From Lyophyllum atratum (Eukaryota; Basidiomycota; Agaricomycetes; Agaricales; Lyophyllaceae), in contig JACGCN010000009.1 in the NCBI GenBank assembly GCA_014905825.1, positions 1,364,001-1,428,000 on the forward strand: a DNA stretch of 64,000 nucleotides, written 5' to 3'. The notes under the pieces were generated by a model. That model worked only from the letters and a program-made list of their open reading frames with translations. It was not told where the DNA came from and did not search any database. Every line of letters begins with the position of its first letter. Within the stretch, counting starts at the first letter, position 1. The position numbers were made by a program, and so were the translations under genes. Shown here in pieces: positions 24,399-36,697 of the stretch.

Positions 24399-25403
24399 AT
24401 GCAGATGTTTGGAGACATCCCCGACTTCTTGATTGCCTGGATCGAGAAACAGCAAACATTCTGGGTGGCGTCAGCACCTCTTACCGCGGACGGCTTGGTA
24501 AACATCTCGCCCAAAGGTGTCCAGGGCACCTTTCACGTTGAAGACTCGCGGCGGGTCTGGTACGAAGACCTTTCTGGCTCCGGTGAGTTCAATCCCATTC
24601 GTGCAGCGGAACAGAAGTACTGACCAATTGCCAACGAATGTCTGCAGGCGTCGAGACCATCGCACATATTCGCGAGAACGGACGCGTCACCATCCTCTTC
24701 AACGCGTTTGAAGGCCCTCCTAGGATCGTAAGGCTATATGGCAAAGGTCAGTCGCGCCACTTTGCTTTGCTTAGTGTGGGATGTATAATTAACCCATACG
24801 GTAACTTCTTGCCAGGATCTGTCTACGAGTTTGGCACACCGGAATATAACGAGCTCCTTCCTGAAGGTACCAGGCACCCAGGGTCCCGTGCTGTCATCGC
24901 GCTCGACGTCTTCAAAGTAGCCACCGTATGTATCCCCTTTCATGAGCACCACACCTACATATCTGGTTCTGACCTTGGGGCCCTCCTGACAGACCTGCGG
25001 ATACTCGGTCCCGTTCTACGAGTTTAAAGCGCACCGGACACAGCTTCTCGAGTGGGCCGAAAAGAAGGAGGCTGCGGATCGGGACGCAGAATTGACCGTG
25101 GGCTTCTCCTCAGCCACAAGTCCGCGTATCCAAACGGGCCTGAAACGCTGGTGGGAGGAAAGGAACACCACTAGTCTGGATGGCTTACCAGGTGTTATCT
25201 CAGCCCATGTGTCAGATGAAATATTCAGGTCCGCACCCATTGGCAGGAAGAGCTCCTACGAAGCCGTTGGCGTGAAGGCGAAAGTATCACAGACCATGGG
25301 ACCATTCGATTTTAGGATCCTAATTGCCTTTTTAGTTGGCATGCTGGTGACATCCCTTTATCAACGCCTCGCTATCGCTGCACACACTATCCTCATCAAC
25401 TAA
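24399..25403 (+). CDS. Pyridoxamine-5'-phosphate-oxidase-like flavin-fold protein, 267 aa, paralogue 2
   Basis: Model join(24399..24582, 24648..24746, 24816..24925, 24993..25403), 804 nt. It runs MQMFGDIPDFLIAWIEKQ, WVASAPLTADGLVNISPKG, VWYEDLSGSG, ENGRVTILFNAFEGPPRIVR, VYEFGTPEYNELLP and CGYSVPFYEFKA, and ends in a hydrophobic helix (ILIAFLVGMLVTSLYQRL). Exons 2 and 3 are 99 and 110 nt, identical in length and phase to paralogue 1 at 13351-14320, and exon 1 differs by 3 nt. Only the linker before the C-terminal helix differs clearly. Biochemical role unknown; family members are FMN-binding split-barrel proteins, and membrane anchoring is inferred from the tail. Confidence 0.85.
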
Positions 25404-25963
25404 TATCCATGCCTCATTCCGATTGCGTCCACCCATATTACTTATCTCTAATCGCTCACCTTGATAACCTAATTGCCTTCCTATACCATTACTTATACAT
25501 ATCTGTACCATTTTTAACGCAGGAAAGAACGCTCATATTTATGATAGCGATTGAATAGTAGTAATACATACATACATTTGTTGAATTGACATGTCACAAC
25601 GTCCGTGTTTCGTAAGGGGAAGGTGAAAAGAAAATGGGTGGCGGAGAAGTGGAGGTGTCGGTAGAGTGGAATCGGGTTGTGGGTGATATTGGAATAATGA
25701 ATGACTCGTGTGTGCGCGTATGAACGCCTAAAACCCAGGTAAAGGTGATAATGACTGAAGGTATCGATGATGGCAATCTTCGTGGGCGGGTAAAGCAAAA
25801 ATAAGTAAAAACGGTGAAGAACGAGTTCCGATAGGAATTCGGGACGGAAGACAGAAAAATTGGAAGGAAGGATGAAAGCGACGTTATAGAGAAGATTGGA
25901 AATCCTTGATCATCCGGGTTGTATCGCGCGGGGGAGTCCATGACGCGGCGACGGGTTCTAGCA
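25404..25963. other. Convergent 3' regions
   Basis: AT-rich spacer between the PPOX-like and C2H2 genes. No gene seen. Confidence 0.5.
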
Positions 25964-27835
25964 TCAATCCATGTCCATATCCATCTCCAGGCCATCCCAC
26001 TCTGGCTCTTTACGAACATCAACATGAGCACCACCAATGGCACCCTCGTCGTCACCCTCATCCTCCTCGCGGACGCTGAATCCGATGCTCATCTCGTCCT
26101 CCTCCCTCTTCCAAGCGGGTCCCCTGCGCCCATGGTATCGATAGCGTCCAGCATACCCGGATGTCGAATATTCATCCAGGTCACCATCGACGTCGACGTC
26201 AACACTCTCATCGTCACTACGGCTTCCAGAAGCCGATCCCGACCGGGACCGGGACTGCGACGAAACGGACACGGATCTGACAGACGAGCGAGGGAGAGAC
26301 CAGCCCCCGGCTCCTGTGCTAACATTCCGTTCATCGGAGTGCACATAGGGGATCGAACCTGTGGACAGGTCGTTGGAAACGAAGGACGACGGTGTGTGCC
26401 CGTTGTCGAACGGTGACGATGTCCAGGAGTCGGAAGTTGCACCCCGGTATCCTCTGAATGAGTCAGAGGCACCGTTCAAGTTGGTGGGTACAGGCACAGG
26501 CTTCGAGGGTGTGGAGTCCGTGACCGACCCTGAGCCGGTGGGAACACCGAGGAGACCGGGTCGGAGCTGTGTTATACCACCAGATCCCGCGGAAGAGGCG
26601 GGAATAGAGTAGTCATGAAGGCGGGGGCCACTAGACGTGGAGCGATAGAAATTCCCGATGGCGGGGACGGAGCTGGAGACTAGATGGGTGCCTCCGTTGT
26701 TTGGTGGACTATCGGTCTCCACCTTAGGTAATGAACCACCAGAGAGGAAAGATGGCCAAAGGGAGCGGTCATCTGGAAGGGATTGCGCAGATGGCGACAG
26801 ATGCGAGAGAATGGCAGCTGCCTGGATTATGGAACGCCCGTCAGAGGCGACGACAAGAATATCTACCGAGTACTGACCTCAAGTAACTGGACTTGCTGGT
26901 GTTTGCTAAGGACAAATTTGGACGCTTCCCGCCAATGAGCGGTATGTTCCCAACGGTGCTTGATTAAGCACGAAGGATGGCGGTAAATCTGATATAAGGA
27001 ATTGGTTTCACACTACTCGGCAGAACCTAGCGGAGGGAACGAACCTTCGAACAGCTCTCACATTTATGGTCCACACCACGTTTCCTGCCACCCTTCCCAG
27101 GGCCAAAGGAGGCGGGGGCAGAATCAAAGCCTTTGGAGTCGCCAGACGAGTGGGCGGCGGGAGCAGGAATGTTACCTCCGTCACTTAGGGGTAGCGACGA
27201 GGGCTGGTCGACATGAAACCCGGGTCCTCCATTCAAGGTATTGGACGCTGCGGTGAGAGACGCCGAGACCTGCGGCAAGGACCCAACAGGAGGGGACGTC
27301 GATAGAGATAACGATGCAAGGGAGAGAGCTGCTGTCGATGATTGCAGCAGCGCTGGCCTAACAGAAAGTTATGCAAGTTTGAGAATCACGATAAAGAAAA
27401 GGATGGGAGGATTTAAGAAAAGCGTCCGGATGATTTCGCGAGATGTTGCCATCAAGAGAAATGAAACGAAACGTAGCACAAGAAAAGTTGACACGTACGA
27501 CGGGCGATTCGCAGCGTCACGGGCGTCGCTCAGTCTCCGCTTGGCCTTCCCAGTAGAAGCCAGGCGTCGATGATGTCTTGCCCCAGTCCCAAGACTCGTG
27601 CTGACTGCTGACCCTTGGACTCCCTGTGTGGCCCCATGGGCCCCTAGGTCGGCCCCGCCCCCCGCCGACTGCGATTGGTCGACTATCGGTACTGGGGGAG
27701 CGCTGACCGCCGTGAAAGAGAGCGAAAGCAAACTCGACGCCGCATCAGCTTGCTGAAGAACCGTTGTTGGTTGGTACGGGGGCCGAGGCGATTGGGGAAA
27801 TTCTGACGTACCGTGAGGGTGGCTTGGGTGGTCAT
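25964..27835 (-). CDS. Conserved fungal C2H2 regulator, 519 aa, 5 exons
   Basis: Model complement(25964..26821, 26878..26988, 27045..27357, 27499..27752, 27812..27835), 1560 nt. Exon 1 is only 24 nt (MTTQATLT). After a Ser/Ala-rich N-terminus, the basic GKGGRKRGVDHK leads into one finger, CESCSKIYRHPSCLIKHRWEH (C-x2-C-x12-H-x4-H). WREASKFVLSKHQQVQLLEA and AAILSHLSPSAQSLPDDRSL follow. This finger-plus-helix block is strongly conserved across basidiomycete and some ascomycete proteins. The remaining ~290 residues are disordered, Ser/Gly-rich, and end in an acidic stretch finishing MDMDMD, consistent with an activation domain. Nuclear DNA binding is inferred; the target genes are unknown. Confidence 0.85.
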
Positions 27836-29351
27836 GGTGGGGTAAAGGCTGTCGAGGCTGGCGTGGACGATAGGAAACAATTGGCATACACAGTTACAAC
27901 AAGAGGAGAGATACTGAGGAATTACAAGATGGAATACAAGCTCATGACAGGGAGAGGAAAGATTTGGGTAAAGGCAGTGACATGTGCTCGGCAAAATAAT
28001 TTATAAATTCCTGTTGCCTTTTTGGGATGGCTCGCCATTCCTCCCTCCAACTTCCATGCCTCTTGGGCAGACATCTCCACTCCTCGCTCACTTGTATGTG
28101 AACTCAGTTATCTCACTCAACTAGTTGCTTGTTGGACCCCTATGGATGCCTGGAGCTCAGGTGTTCGTTCTGGGCATAATCGTCGGGCGGCACATGTCAT
28201 CACGCAGCCACAAACTAGGATCAACGTCGCAACTGTGCATCAGATGCGTTACCGAAGGCCGACTTTTCTGTCATGCATGTCGTACATTCTACAGCTACGG
28301 CGGGGGCTGACGGGACCCGAATGTTTATTACCTTCCGGGGCGAAACATCTAATGCGAGGCGATGCGAGGCTTGCCAGTCTAAGACACGAGTAGCACCGGA
28401 AATCTCCACTCATCATAATCGAACGAGTAGAACCCCGAGATCGCGACGTTCCCTATTTTTGGGCCGAAAATCGTAACACCACCGATGACGAATGACTACA
28501 CCGATCTTTTGTGGGCGTCAAGAGGAGAACGAGTCCTTTGGGTGGTCTTACCCCGCACTCGCTGCGTTTTTGTTGAGATCACGCAGCAATGACAGTCTGC
28601 ACTCCACTTTTCATATTCTCCGATAGTGCATGCTGCTCTAGAGGGCACCGAGCAGTGGCGTGTTACTCGCCTGCCGCTACCAGTCGGGGCCGCAATCCTC
28701 TCTATGGGTTTCGTCATTTTCTTCTCGCATGTTACTCGACTCTGCGTATTGCAAAACTCATGGTTCTCAGACCCTACGGGTACGTCCTACAGGATACCTT
28801 TCTGCACCTAGCATAGTATGTGGGACGAATTCACACTCCACACGATTCAATACAGATTTCACGGTAATGAAATGTCTATTACTCGGCTGGATCTGGCACC
28901 CCTCTCATCACTGCCACCCTCGAAGAACGCAGGGCCACCATCCACAAGGAATGGGTTTCTTAACCGCGAACTTCCTCGACGGTTAACATTACATCAGACA
29001 ACCTCGTTTCCTCCGCGCTCTTTCCGAAGCGATCAAGTGACAAGCCCAGCTCACCTGAAGAATGCTCTATAGCTTCCGACTTTTGATCGTACTTAACTTG
29101 CAATAGGACGAGCTCGAGTTCCGGTGACATTGATACAGGCCATCGGAGGCTACTTCTTCGTACCCGGTGACTCGTTGACTTGGTCTCACGTCTTGAGGAC
29201 TAGGATTCCAAGCATGTAACCTTCCTGTGGTCCTTCTTCCACCTGCACACCCGGGATTTCCGGAGCAAAGACACAGGCGACTTGTTCAACAACCCTTGAA
29301 TTTGCACTCCTGCCAAGTGTCGGAGACGCGGAAATACATTTCTCGAAGTGA
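27836..29351. other. Intergenic, no supported gene
   Basis: A short plus-strand ORF near 28125-28310 contains a CxxC...CxxC pattern (LCIRCVTEGRLFCHACRTF), but there is no supporting splice or domain context. Confidence 0.35.
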
Positions 29352-29862
29352 TCAGCAAGACGCGAATATGGAGCGCTACATCTCTTGAATGGATCTTACG
29401 GCGGCGAAATTCCCTTCTTGGACTTCGGAGTCCTTGACGATAACCGCTCAGGCGAGTTGGAGGAGCTGACCGCTAGCCTACAGCCCCATGATCGACCGAC
29501 TGTCAACTCTAAACGCCAGCATCGCAAGAAACGACTCATCCACCGCTTCAATAAGCAGCGGCAAAAACTCCGCCGGCCGCTACAAGATGGCTGGAGCTGC
29601 AATCGCCGCCACCCCCGCTCGGAGAAGAAGGGAGGACTCTTACACAGAGACATCAGGACCCAGAGAAAAGCGCACCACGTTCTTCTACTCTCTGCGCTGG
29701 ACTGCGCTCTGCCTGCTTTTTATCTTCTTCCAAGGAATATCTAGTGCTGCGTCATCATTATTATTTCCTACCTCAGCATGGCTCAGCCTAATGCTGATGG
29801 TTCATGGTCGCCTCGTCGTCGCTTTTACCGCTCGCGAGTCGACTGTCGCGGGTACTTTTTAA
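29352..29862 (+). pseudogene. Possible broken gene with membrane segments
   Basis: An open frame from 29352 encodes GEIPFLDFGVLDDNRSGELE and an amphipathic ELEELTASLQ. At a run of four C's near 29486 the sequence in the next frame continues naturally (MIDRLSTLNASIARNDSS). It then gives a basic stretch (ATPARRRRED) and two hydrophobic segments (LRWTALCLLFIFFQGISSA; WLSLMLMVHGRLVVAF). Either the second frame alone is a 124-residue gene starting at 29488, or the two frames are one gene split by a frameshift. I do not recognise the family. Confidence 0.3.
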
Positions 29863-30742
29863 TCTCCGTCACTCTTCGCCTTTCTGTCACGACTTGACCA
29901 AATCTAACGGTCATCACCAATGACCATGCTCTGAGACTCGGGTCAGGGTCGACTGGGGTGCACAATTCTGAGTTCCGTTCGTAGTTCGGTTTGTTTACGA
30001 CCGAGATTCCGTGTCAACTCAGTGGGAGTTCACCAATGTCCGCGTGTATTTCTTTTTGTGTGGATACTAATAGACTACTTACTAATTTACAAGCGAATAT
30101 ATCGCTGATAAAAGGTTTGTTCAATTCGGCATAAATTGAGTAGATCTAATATGATGCTTTCTAACATGCAATACCTCTTCCTCGTCTATAACGCGCCTTG
30201 GAATAAGTCTCCGAGTACAGCCGATCCATGCGCACCTGGAAAGGCCGGAGCAGTTACCTATCGGCGGAGTAAACGCGTCGTCCAAATCCGGCGACGCGTT
30301 GGATCTGACGTCATGTGACACCACACTCAACGTCGACAACCTTCAAGTTTCGGATGCCCTTCTAAGTATAACGCGTTATATCGGTCCTAGATTGTGCGAT
30401 CCTTTGATATGTTGCTGTTCAATTTTTTTGCTGATAACTTTGTATACCAAGGAGTCGGAAATTCCAGTCTTCGAGTACTTATTTTATGCGCGTGAGTCTA
30501 TTTCCACTGCAGGATGGTCTTTGTTCGAATCTTATGGAGGCTCGGATACTGGAGTAGGCGTCCTGCCCCCGACGACAGATGTTTTGTACAGATACAGCCG
30601 AAGACCATATTTATTAACCGTAGAGAGCGCAGTTCGGACCCATCTAGACGTCTGCAGCAGCACGGTCGCCGGGTCTACGTAAACCTGTACCCGGCCTCAT
30701 ATTGTACGACTTCTCAGCAAAATCCCACCCTGATTAGCATAA
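29863..30742. other. Intergenic, no supported gene
   Basis: Only short ORFs without recognisable motifs. It holds the 3' flank of the FunK1 gene. Confidence 0.4.
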
Positions 30743-32595
30743 CTATGCATTATGCGATCGGGGTAGTTGGTCTACGGCAGCGTCGTTCGACGGCCACCCC
30801 GGTTGCGACAAGCAACGGGCGAATAGATCCGCCATAGGTTGGTGGGTGTAGAGGGACAGCCCCTTTAGGTCCTCGTCTGGAGTTTTCTTGACGGTGGCTG
30901 CCAACCACTGCTCCACGAAATCGAAAGCCTCCTTGATCCAGCCATTCAAGGGAGGGTGGTTATCCAACTCAAAGCCGCTAAAATCATCGAAGTCGCCTTT
31001 CAATTGGAAGAGAGCTCGCTTCATTCCACCTCCTATTCTGACACCCTTTACGAAGGAGTGCTGATCGAAGATCAGCTTAACGATGTACAGGAGTACTTCG
31101 GGCGCGGATTTGTTGTGTGGGAGGTAGCGCATGCTGTGATAGAGGACGATGTATACGAAGGATTCAATGTCATCTTGAATAGTGTGCCGCTTGTTCTTGT
31201 CCTTGAGAAGGAGGCAAGACATGAATTGCCAAGTACCCTGCGAAAGCATTCATTAGTAGAATGCTATGGAGGCTTAAGTCCATGACTGACTGCACGTTCG
31301 GGTTGCCTAGACGAGTCTTCTATCATATCCTTTTCGTACTTTGCGAGGTCCCAGTCATTGAGGATGCCCTCGCCATCGTCTGTAATGAGGATGTTGTACG
31401 CGCTGATATCTCGATGGATAATGCTGCACCGCTCGTACGATTGCTGATGCGCTAACATACTAGTCAGTAATGCTAAAGGAAGGGTGTGCAACATGCAGAC
31501 CCACCTGTGAACGCGTGAGAGACGACTTGCATCATCTCTCTTGACGATGAAAACTTCTTGAGGTGATGCCCAGTGACGTCCGTGATCATACGATGATGAT
31601 ATCGTCGGAGAATCGACGACCCTTTCTCGAGGCGATGAGGCCTCCTCCACGAATCCTTCATGAAACCTAAATTTCCAGTCCGTTCTGTGTAGACAGGATA
31701 CGCACGCGTGCATCTACCTGTCAAAGATTCGGGATTTGAAGCCACGGCGCCCCAAGCTATGAATCTGCGTTCCACCTCGCCGTCCGGGACTGTCAACACC
31801 GTCGCTTCCCGGTGGAGATCATTTTTCCACTTGGCAAGATGTTTATGGGCCAGCTCCACTTCGCGTGGATTCCCTGGGCTTACTGTCGTATCCCAGCCAC
31901 GACCTGCACGGTCCAGATTGGTGAAGCGCCAGTGGAAATGCAGAAGCGGTTGGCAATTCTTGCGATAGTCAAATTTGGCTGACACAACGGCGCCAGAGCG
32001 ATCCCATCGAATGCCGCGCATGTCAGGATTCCCCATATACACAGAGAAGGCGAAACAACGGTGCTGCCGGGAGAACCATTCAGTGGCATAGCTTATAAGC
32101 TGCCTGCGACAAGAGATTCCTTTGACATTCGTGGTAAGCTCGATGCTATGTTCGAATCTGTTGGTATTTTCGGATGGATCCTGGAAAGGGTGGGTTTTAT
32201 GATCCTTTTTCAATTCGAAGTTGTGTTCGATCTCGTTGAACTGTCTCTTCTTGCTATTTGTATTGGGATCTGCGCGGTAGAGAGTAGGGTTCGGCCTAAG
32301 CTTTCCGATAGATTCACCGTCCTGGAGGTTCGAACCGACTACGATCTTGAAGCCGGGAATGACGTTCTGGGGAACATATTCAACCTGTTGAGGAAGATGA
32401 GTAGGTATACTAATAAAATAGTCTTGTTCTTACAAATCGTTTCCACATGTCGGCTTCCGTACCGAGTCTGCCTTGGCGCATGTCATCGAAGAAAGTATCG
32501 GACAATTTAGGAGGTGGCGAAAGGTCATCGGGAGCTGGCAAGAAATCGTGGAGGAACCTTTCCACAGGCATGGGACCCACAAATAAGCCAGCCAT
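30743..32595 (-). CDS. FunK1-type fungal protein kinase, 554 aa, 5 exons
   Basis: Model complement(30743..31237, 31291..31451, 31505..31684, 31718..32384, 32434..32595), 1665 nt. The ATG at 32595 gives MAGLFVGPMPVERFLHDFLP, the usual FunK1 N-terminus; there is no in-frame ATG upstream before a stop. The kinase core has SIIHRDISAYNILI (catalytic HRD with Asp and Asn), the DFG equivalent LNDWDLAKY, then RAGTWQFMS and DDIESFVYIVLYHSMRYLP. Intron phases match across all joins. FunK1 kinases are greatly expanded in Agaricomycetes and linked to multicellular development. Substrates are unknown. All core catalytic residues I can locate are present, so the gene looks intact. Confidence 0.88.
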
Positions 32596-33935
32596 GGATT
32601 GCGCCAAGTGATTGCGAAAATCTCCGGCCTGAGATCGAGTGGTTTCGTAGCCCCTAAGAACAGTAGGTTTCACTGGCGAGCTGTTTGCGACAGTTTAGAC
32701 GTGGCGGGGCTCTCAACGATAACATCAAGGCAAGGCAAACAACCCACTTTATATGTTTGGAGGACAATGAGGCCCTGGCGTGTCAAGAAGCGTTCAGCAT
32801 ATTTTCCGGCAAACGAGTCAGGTGGCATGCTCCGGATTGTCAGCCGGATAATGTTGTATCATTTGGTGACCAGAACGGCGCGTAGGAGGGGCGAATAAGC
32901 AACAGCGTTCGCGAGATCGTACTATCCTGACTACTTCAATACACGATGTCAAGGTCCCACCCGACTTGGGCGCAAAGATAGATCTCGTATTGGCCTCGTT
33001 CTATGAGAAAAATACCAAATGCAAGATATTTTCAGATCGTCAGTCTTCGTTGTCTTTCCAATGAGGTGAACTGCGTACTGACGTTTTACATGTATCATCA
33101 TGTGAGTCATTTGAAATTTTAACACCGTGGGGAGGAGCCTGCGTCGTGTCCCGATACTTTTGGATCGCGAATATCTACGTGTCGCTCCTCGATGCCAAAG
33201 GATGATCGTCAAAGTTCCACTCCAACGCGTTCATGATCAAGAACTTTCCTCGGTCTGAACTCGCGCGCTTTTTCACGTGATCGTTTAGTTGTCAATGGGA
33301 CCTGGGTCTACGACTCTACCCTCAGCCTGTCACCGCCGCTGTCAATGCTATCCTCCAAGATGCTTTATACAACGATACTACTGTCAAGGCGCGGACATCA
33401 AGTGAACTCATGACCACACTGCTTGGGGGATCTGTGCCTTCATAACTCGGTCATTTGGATTGTAAAGATAAGAACTGATGGAAACAAGGCTCTCTGGTGT
33501 CCCGTCCAGCTCAAGTTTTACTTGTCGACTGCTGGGAAGTGCTGGACCTGCAGACCATATTAAATACACGCGTTACACCCGTGCCTGGACAACGTGACAG
33601 TGGCTCGGATTCCGAATCGGTCTTGGAGGTTTGACTCGTGCATTTTACCTGTCCGAATCCAAATTCTTACTATCTCCATTTCGCTTCAAGCTCTAGATAT
33701 TTAATCGACGAACTGAAGATGTGTGATTACATTAAAGCTCCTTCTTCGTCTCTCTACTCAGTGGTGCGCTTTCTACACAATTTCCTGATCAACGATATTG
33801 ACACACAACAGCCATTGAATTCAGAAATTGCCTTGACTGTATATCTCTTGACCATCCCACAAGAACCATTGCCTTGGGTACGACTTGACCCTCACCAACG
33901 CATAAAATTGCTGACAGGGATGCATGTACAGAGCT
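32596..33935. other. Intergenic between the divergent FunK1 and lectin genes
   Basis: A plus-strand fragment near 33310-33440 (about 40 codons, beginning LRLYPQPVTAAVNAILQDAL) looks coding but has no partner exons that I can identify. Confidence 0.4.
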
Positions 33936-34364
33936 ATGTCATATAACATTCGCGTTCATGTCGTGAACAACACCACCGCTACAATCAAAAACATCGAGCG
34001 GACCGTCTGGTACTACGCTAACGGGGGGACATGGATCGAGGATGACCAGATCTTCATCCTCAACATCAACGGCAGCGGTACCTCTGGCACGTTACGCTTC
34101 ATGGACACCGATACCGGCGAGGTGTTCCTGGCTGCCGTTGGAGTGCACAACTACAAGCGCTGGTGCGACATCATCACGGACCTCAAAGACAAGGACACGA
34201 GCATGGAGATCCACCCCACATACTATAATAGTGGCACTAGGGGCGGTATGTTGTGGAAGCAGCTGGACAGCATCGAGAAGACAAGCGCGACGGGAAAGAA
34301 AATCTCTTTGAAGTATAACGTTGCTGATGGAAACAAGTTGTCGGTTTATATCACCATCAGTTAG
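33936..34364 (+). CDS. Fungal fruit-body lectin, 142 aa
   Basis: A single exon. Starting at the second in-frame ATG (33936) gives MSYNIRVHVVNNTT, the family's usual start; an upstream ATG at 33924 would add four residues. Family blocks include ERTVWYYANGGTW, INGSGTSGTLRF and VGVHNYKRWCDI, with a conserved Tyr-Tyr near residue 92. The length of about 142 residues matches the actinoporin-fold fruit-body lectins of Agaricus and boletes. Those proteins are cytosolic, bind the T-antigen disaccharide and GlcNAc, and are thought to protect mushrooms from grazers. There is no signal peptide, as expected. It stands alone, intronless, next to a FunK1 kinase gene. Confidence 0.92.
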   Translation: MSYNIRVHVVNNTTATIKNIERTVWYYANGGTWIEDDQIFILNINGSGTSGTLRFMDTDTGEVFLAAVGVHNYKRWCDIITDLKDKDTSMEIHPTYYNSGTRGGMLWKQLDSIEKTSATGKKISLKYNVADGNKLSVYITIS

Positions 34365-34436
34365 TAGTCAGCTTGAGATAATGGGCACGTAGTCTTGCAC
34401 GTACTCCTGGTTATGCCGCTGGATGCTTATGAGTAC

Positions 34437-34713
34437 TCAAGTACTCGGGGAGACATTCTTGTTGAACGGTAGGAAATTACTTCCATATTTCTCCCTATCA
34501 TCCACCGTTACGCCTTCGAGCTTTCCGGTTTTGTTGAACATGGCGCGCTCACAGGTCACGTCAACATTGGTTTTCTGGCAGAGCATACAAACCTCTCCTA
34601 GTGATGCACAGTACCGGAGCATGCCGCACTTTCTGCAGAAGAAGCAAATTTGCGGGAAATCCTTCTTGAGACTATGGCACCATAAGTTGACCTCGTCGAT
34701 GTTCTCTTAGCAT
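34437..34713 (-). CDS. Cys-rich ORF, possible MYND-like zinc-binding fragment
   Basis: In frame it encodes VNLWCHSLKKDF and then ICFFCRKCGMLRYCASLGEV, CMLCQKTNVDVTC, ending at a TGA at 34437. The CxxC-x2-C...C...CxxC arrangement resembles MYND-type or other small zinc-binding modules. The upstream exon (up to about 34954) cannot be joined with certainty because a stop lies just before the block. It could be the last exon of a gene or a remnant. Confidence 0.35.
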
Positions 34714-35649
34714 CGACAGAGCACCAGAGATTCACGAGACCCCGCCTGATGTTCTCGAGCGTGGCCCAAAGCCCCAAGAGACGTGAGGCACGCATGCTAA
34801 TCGTGGCTAGGACTTCTGTCCATGGGTGCTCTTGTCTCCGATGGAGCGTCGCTTTAGCGGGCATGGTGCAAACATCAGAGTTGTGCGAAGCGGTCGGATG
34901 AACAAACGGGCAAGGCATCGTCGTCGATACTAACTGCTCGCTCGGTGGTCCCATATCTGCGACGTGAAGCGCCCTCGAGTGAGCCTCATATCCTGTACAG
35001 CAGTGGCGGACATCGACTGCCTGCTCCCTATTAATTTATGGTCAGCTCGACGATACCGGATACTGACAGAGGTGCTGCCATTCTTACACGCCATGTATAA
35101 ACGGACCATGGTCTCCCGGTGAGCCTCTACGCGCTTCGAATGTCCATTTCTGGAAGTTCGGAGGTCCGCATTGGAATTGCAAAAGGAACTGTCCGAGGGC
35201 TTGTTCTAGTATTTATTCGAGCAGATGGAGGTTTTTCTTGTGTCTGTGTGATTATGTGAGTCCTTCAGACGCGTGATAAGGATAGGCAGTACGTACCGCA
35301 GCCGCATGTCTGTCCTCGACAGATCTCCAGTGGCATGCAGTACACTGATTTTATCGTGCACACTGCAAACCTCATGGCCGCGCATTGGTGACGGTATGGT
35401 TTGGCTATACCGCAAAATGTACCGTTAGTTAATGCTTTGTCAAAGAATCGAGTACGCACCCCCAATCTGTCGGTGGGTGAAGCATCCGAAATAAACTGGC
35501 TTTGTGAAAGGCAAGACAAGGATTAACTAGAGACCCTGTCCGTATACATTTGAGCATGATGATGTGGGCGTGAGGAGGCGTGAGCCAGATTGTCAATTGT
35601 TTGGCGGTGATCAACACACTCCGAGTTTGTTGTTCTGCCCCATCCGCTC
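34714..35649. other. 5' flank of the SET-domain gene and unresolved ORFs
   Basis: Minus-strand frames at 34598-34954 and 35206-35617 show no domain. No gene is supported. Confidence 0.35.
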
Positions 35650-36664
35650 ATGTGCGTACCGAGAGACTAGTATCTATCCCTAATATTTATCGGTATATAT
35701 AGGTCCTCAGACGCGGAGAACTCGAACTCCAGTGGCGAGGATACGAGTGAGTTGTGGGATGCATCAAGCACGGAGGAGGAAGACTTCAGCAACGCAGCGG
35801 GAGCCGATGAGGATGGGAAATGGGAGGTGAATTTTGTCGGGGAGTATGTCGACGCTTTAGGAGAAGTAAGGTGCGTCGTTTCTCGGTGCTCTTGTAACAC
35901 TGCTTAACATTGTGCAGATACGAGGTCAGCTGCGTCGCAAAGGTCCCCGGGGCGCGCTAATCATCTGCTACAGGCGGCTTGGAAGGAGTGGACGCGCGCC
36001 GACGGCTCAAATATCACATATGACAACAATCTTCTTCACCCAGACGACATCAAATTCTGGAAACGCAAACAGACAGCCAGACGAAACCAACTTGCAAGCG
36101 AATCCCTCGATATCGATATCTGGGCTACCCTGGACGTTCACAACACGGCTACTCAACTGCGATTGCAGGCTTACGACGAGAAGCTTCGATTGAGGACACG
36201 GTCGCCCCTCAATCTGAAGCAAAAAATGCAGAAACTATTGGCCGAGAAGAAAGGTCTCACCGAGGAACCACGCGCGTCGACCTCGTCAAATACCCGATCA
36301 GGACGTGCCTTCACCCGCGACAGCTCTGTTTCGACGTCCGCATCGCATGCGGAAGGCTCCCGCGCATTACGTTCATCCAAGCAATATGGACGCTCACCGT
36401 CGAAAGCGGAATCTCGCGCTTCCAGCTCAACGCTTGTCAGCAAGAGCGCAGCAGATACACCCTCCACATCTAGCTCGAGAATCCCCAAGCGCTCAGTCAC
36501 GGCCTCTGGCTCCGAATTCTACCCCAGCGCCACCTCCTCTTTCGCATCCGTCTCGAGTACCGCCTCCGCCTCCTCCAGAGGCAAGAAACGGGCGATCAGC
36601 ACCTCTTCCTCGCGGTCTCCATCCCCCATCGAGGACCTCGATCTCAAGTCGCGTCCCAAGCGCG

Positions 36665-36697
<33 letters not shown>

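Noticed and set aside
26349..26358. tRNA B-box-like sequence (ggatcgaacc, reverse strand)
   Set aside because: It lies inside the last exon of the C2H2 gene and no cloverleaf can be drawn around it.
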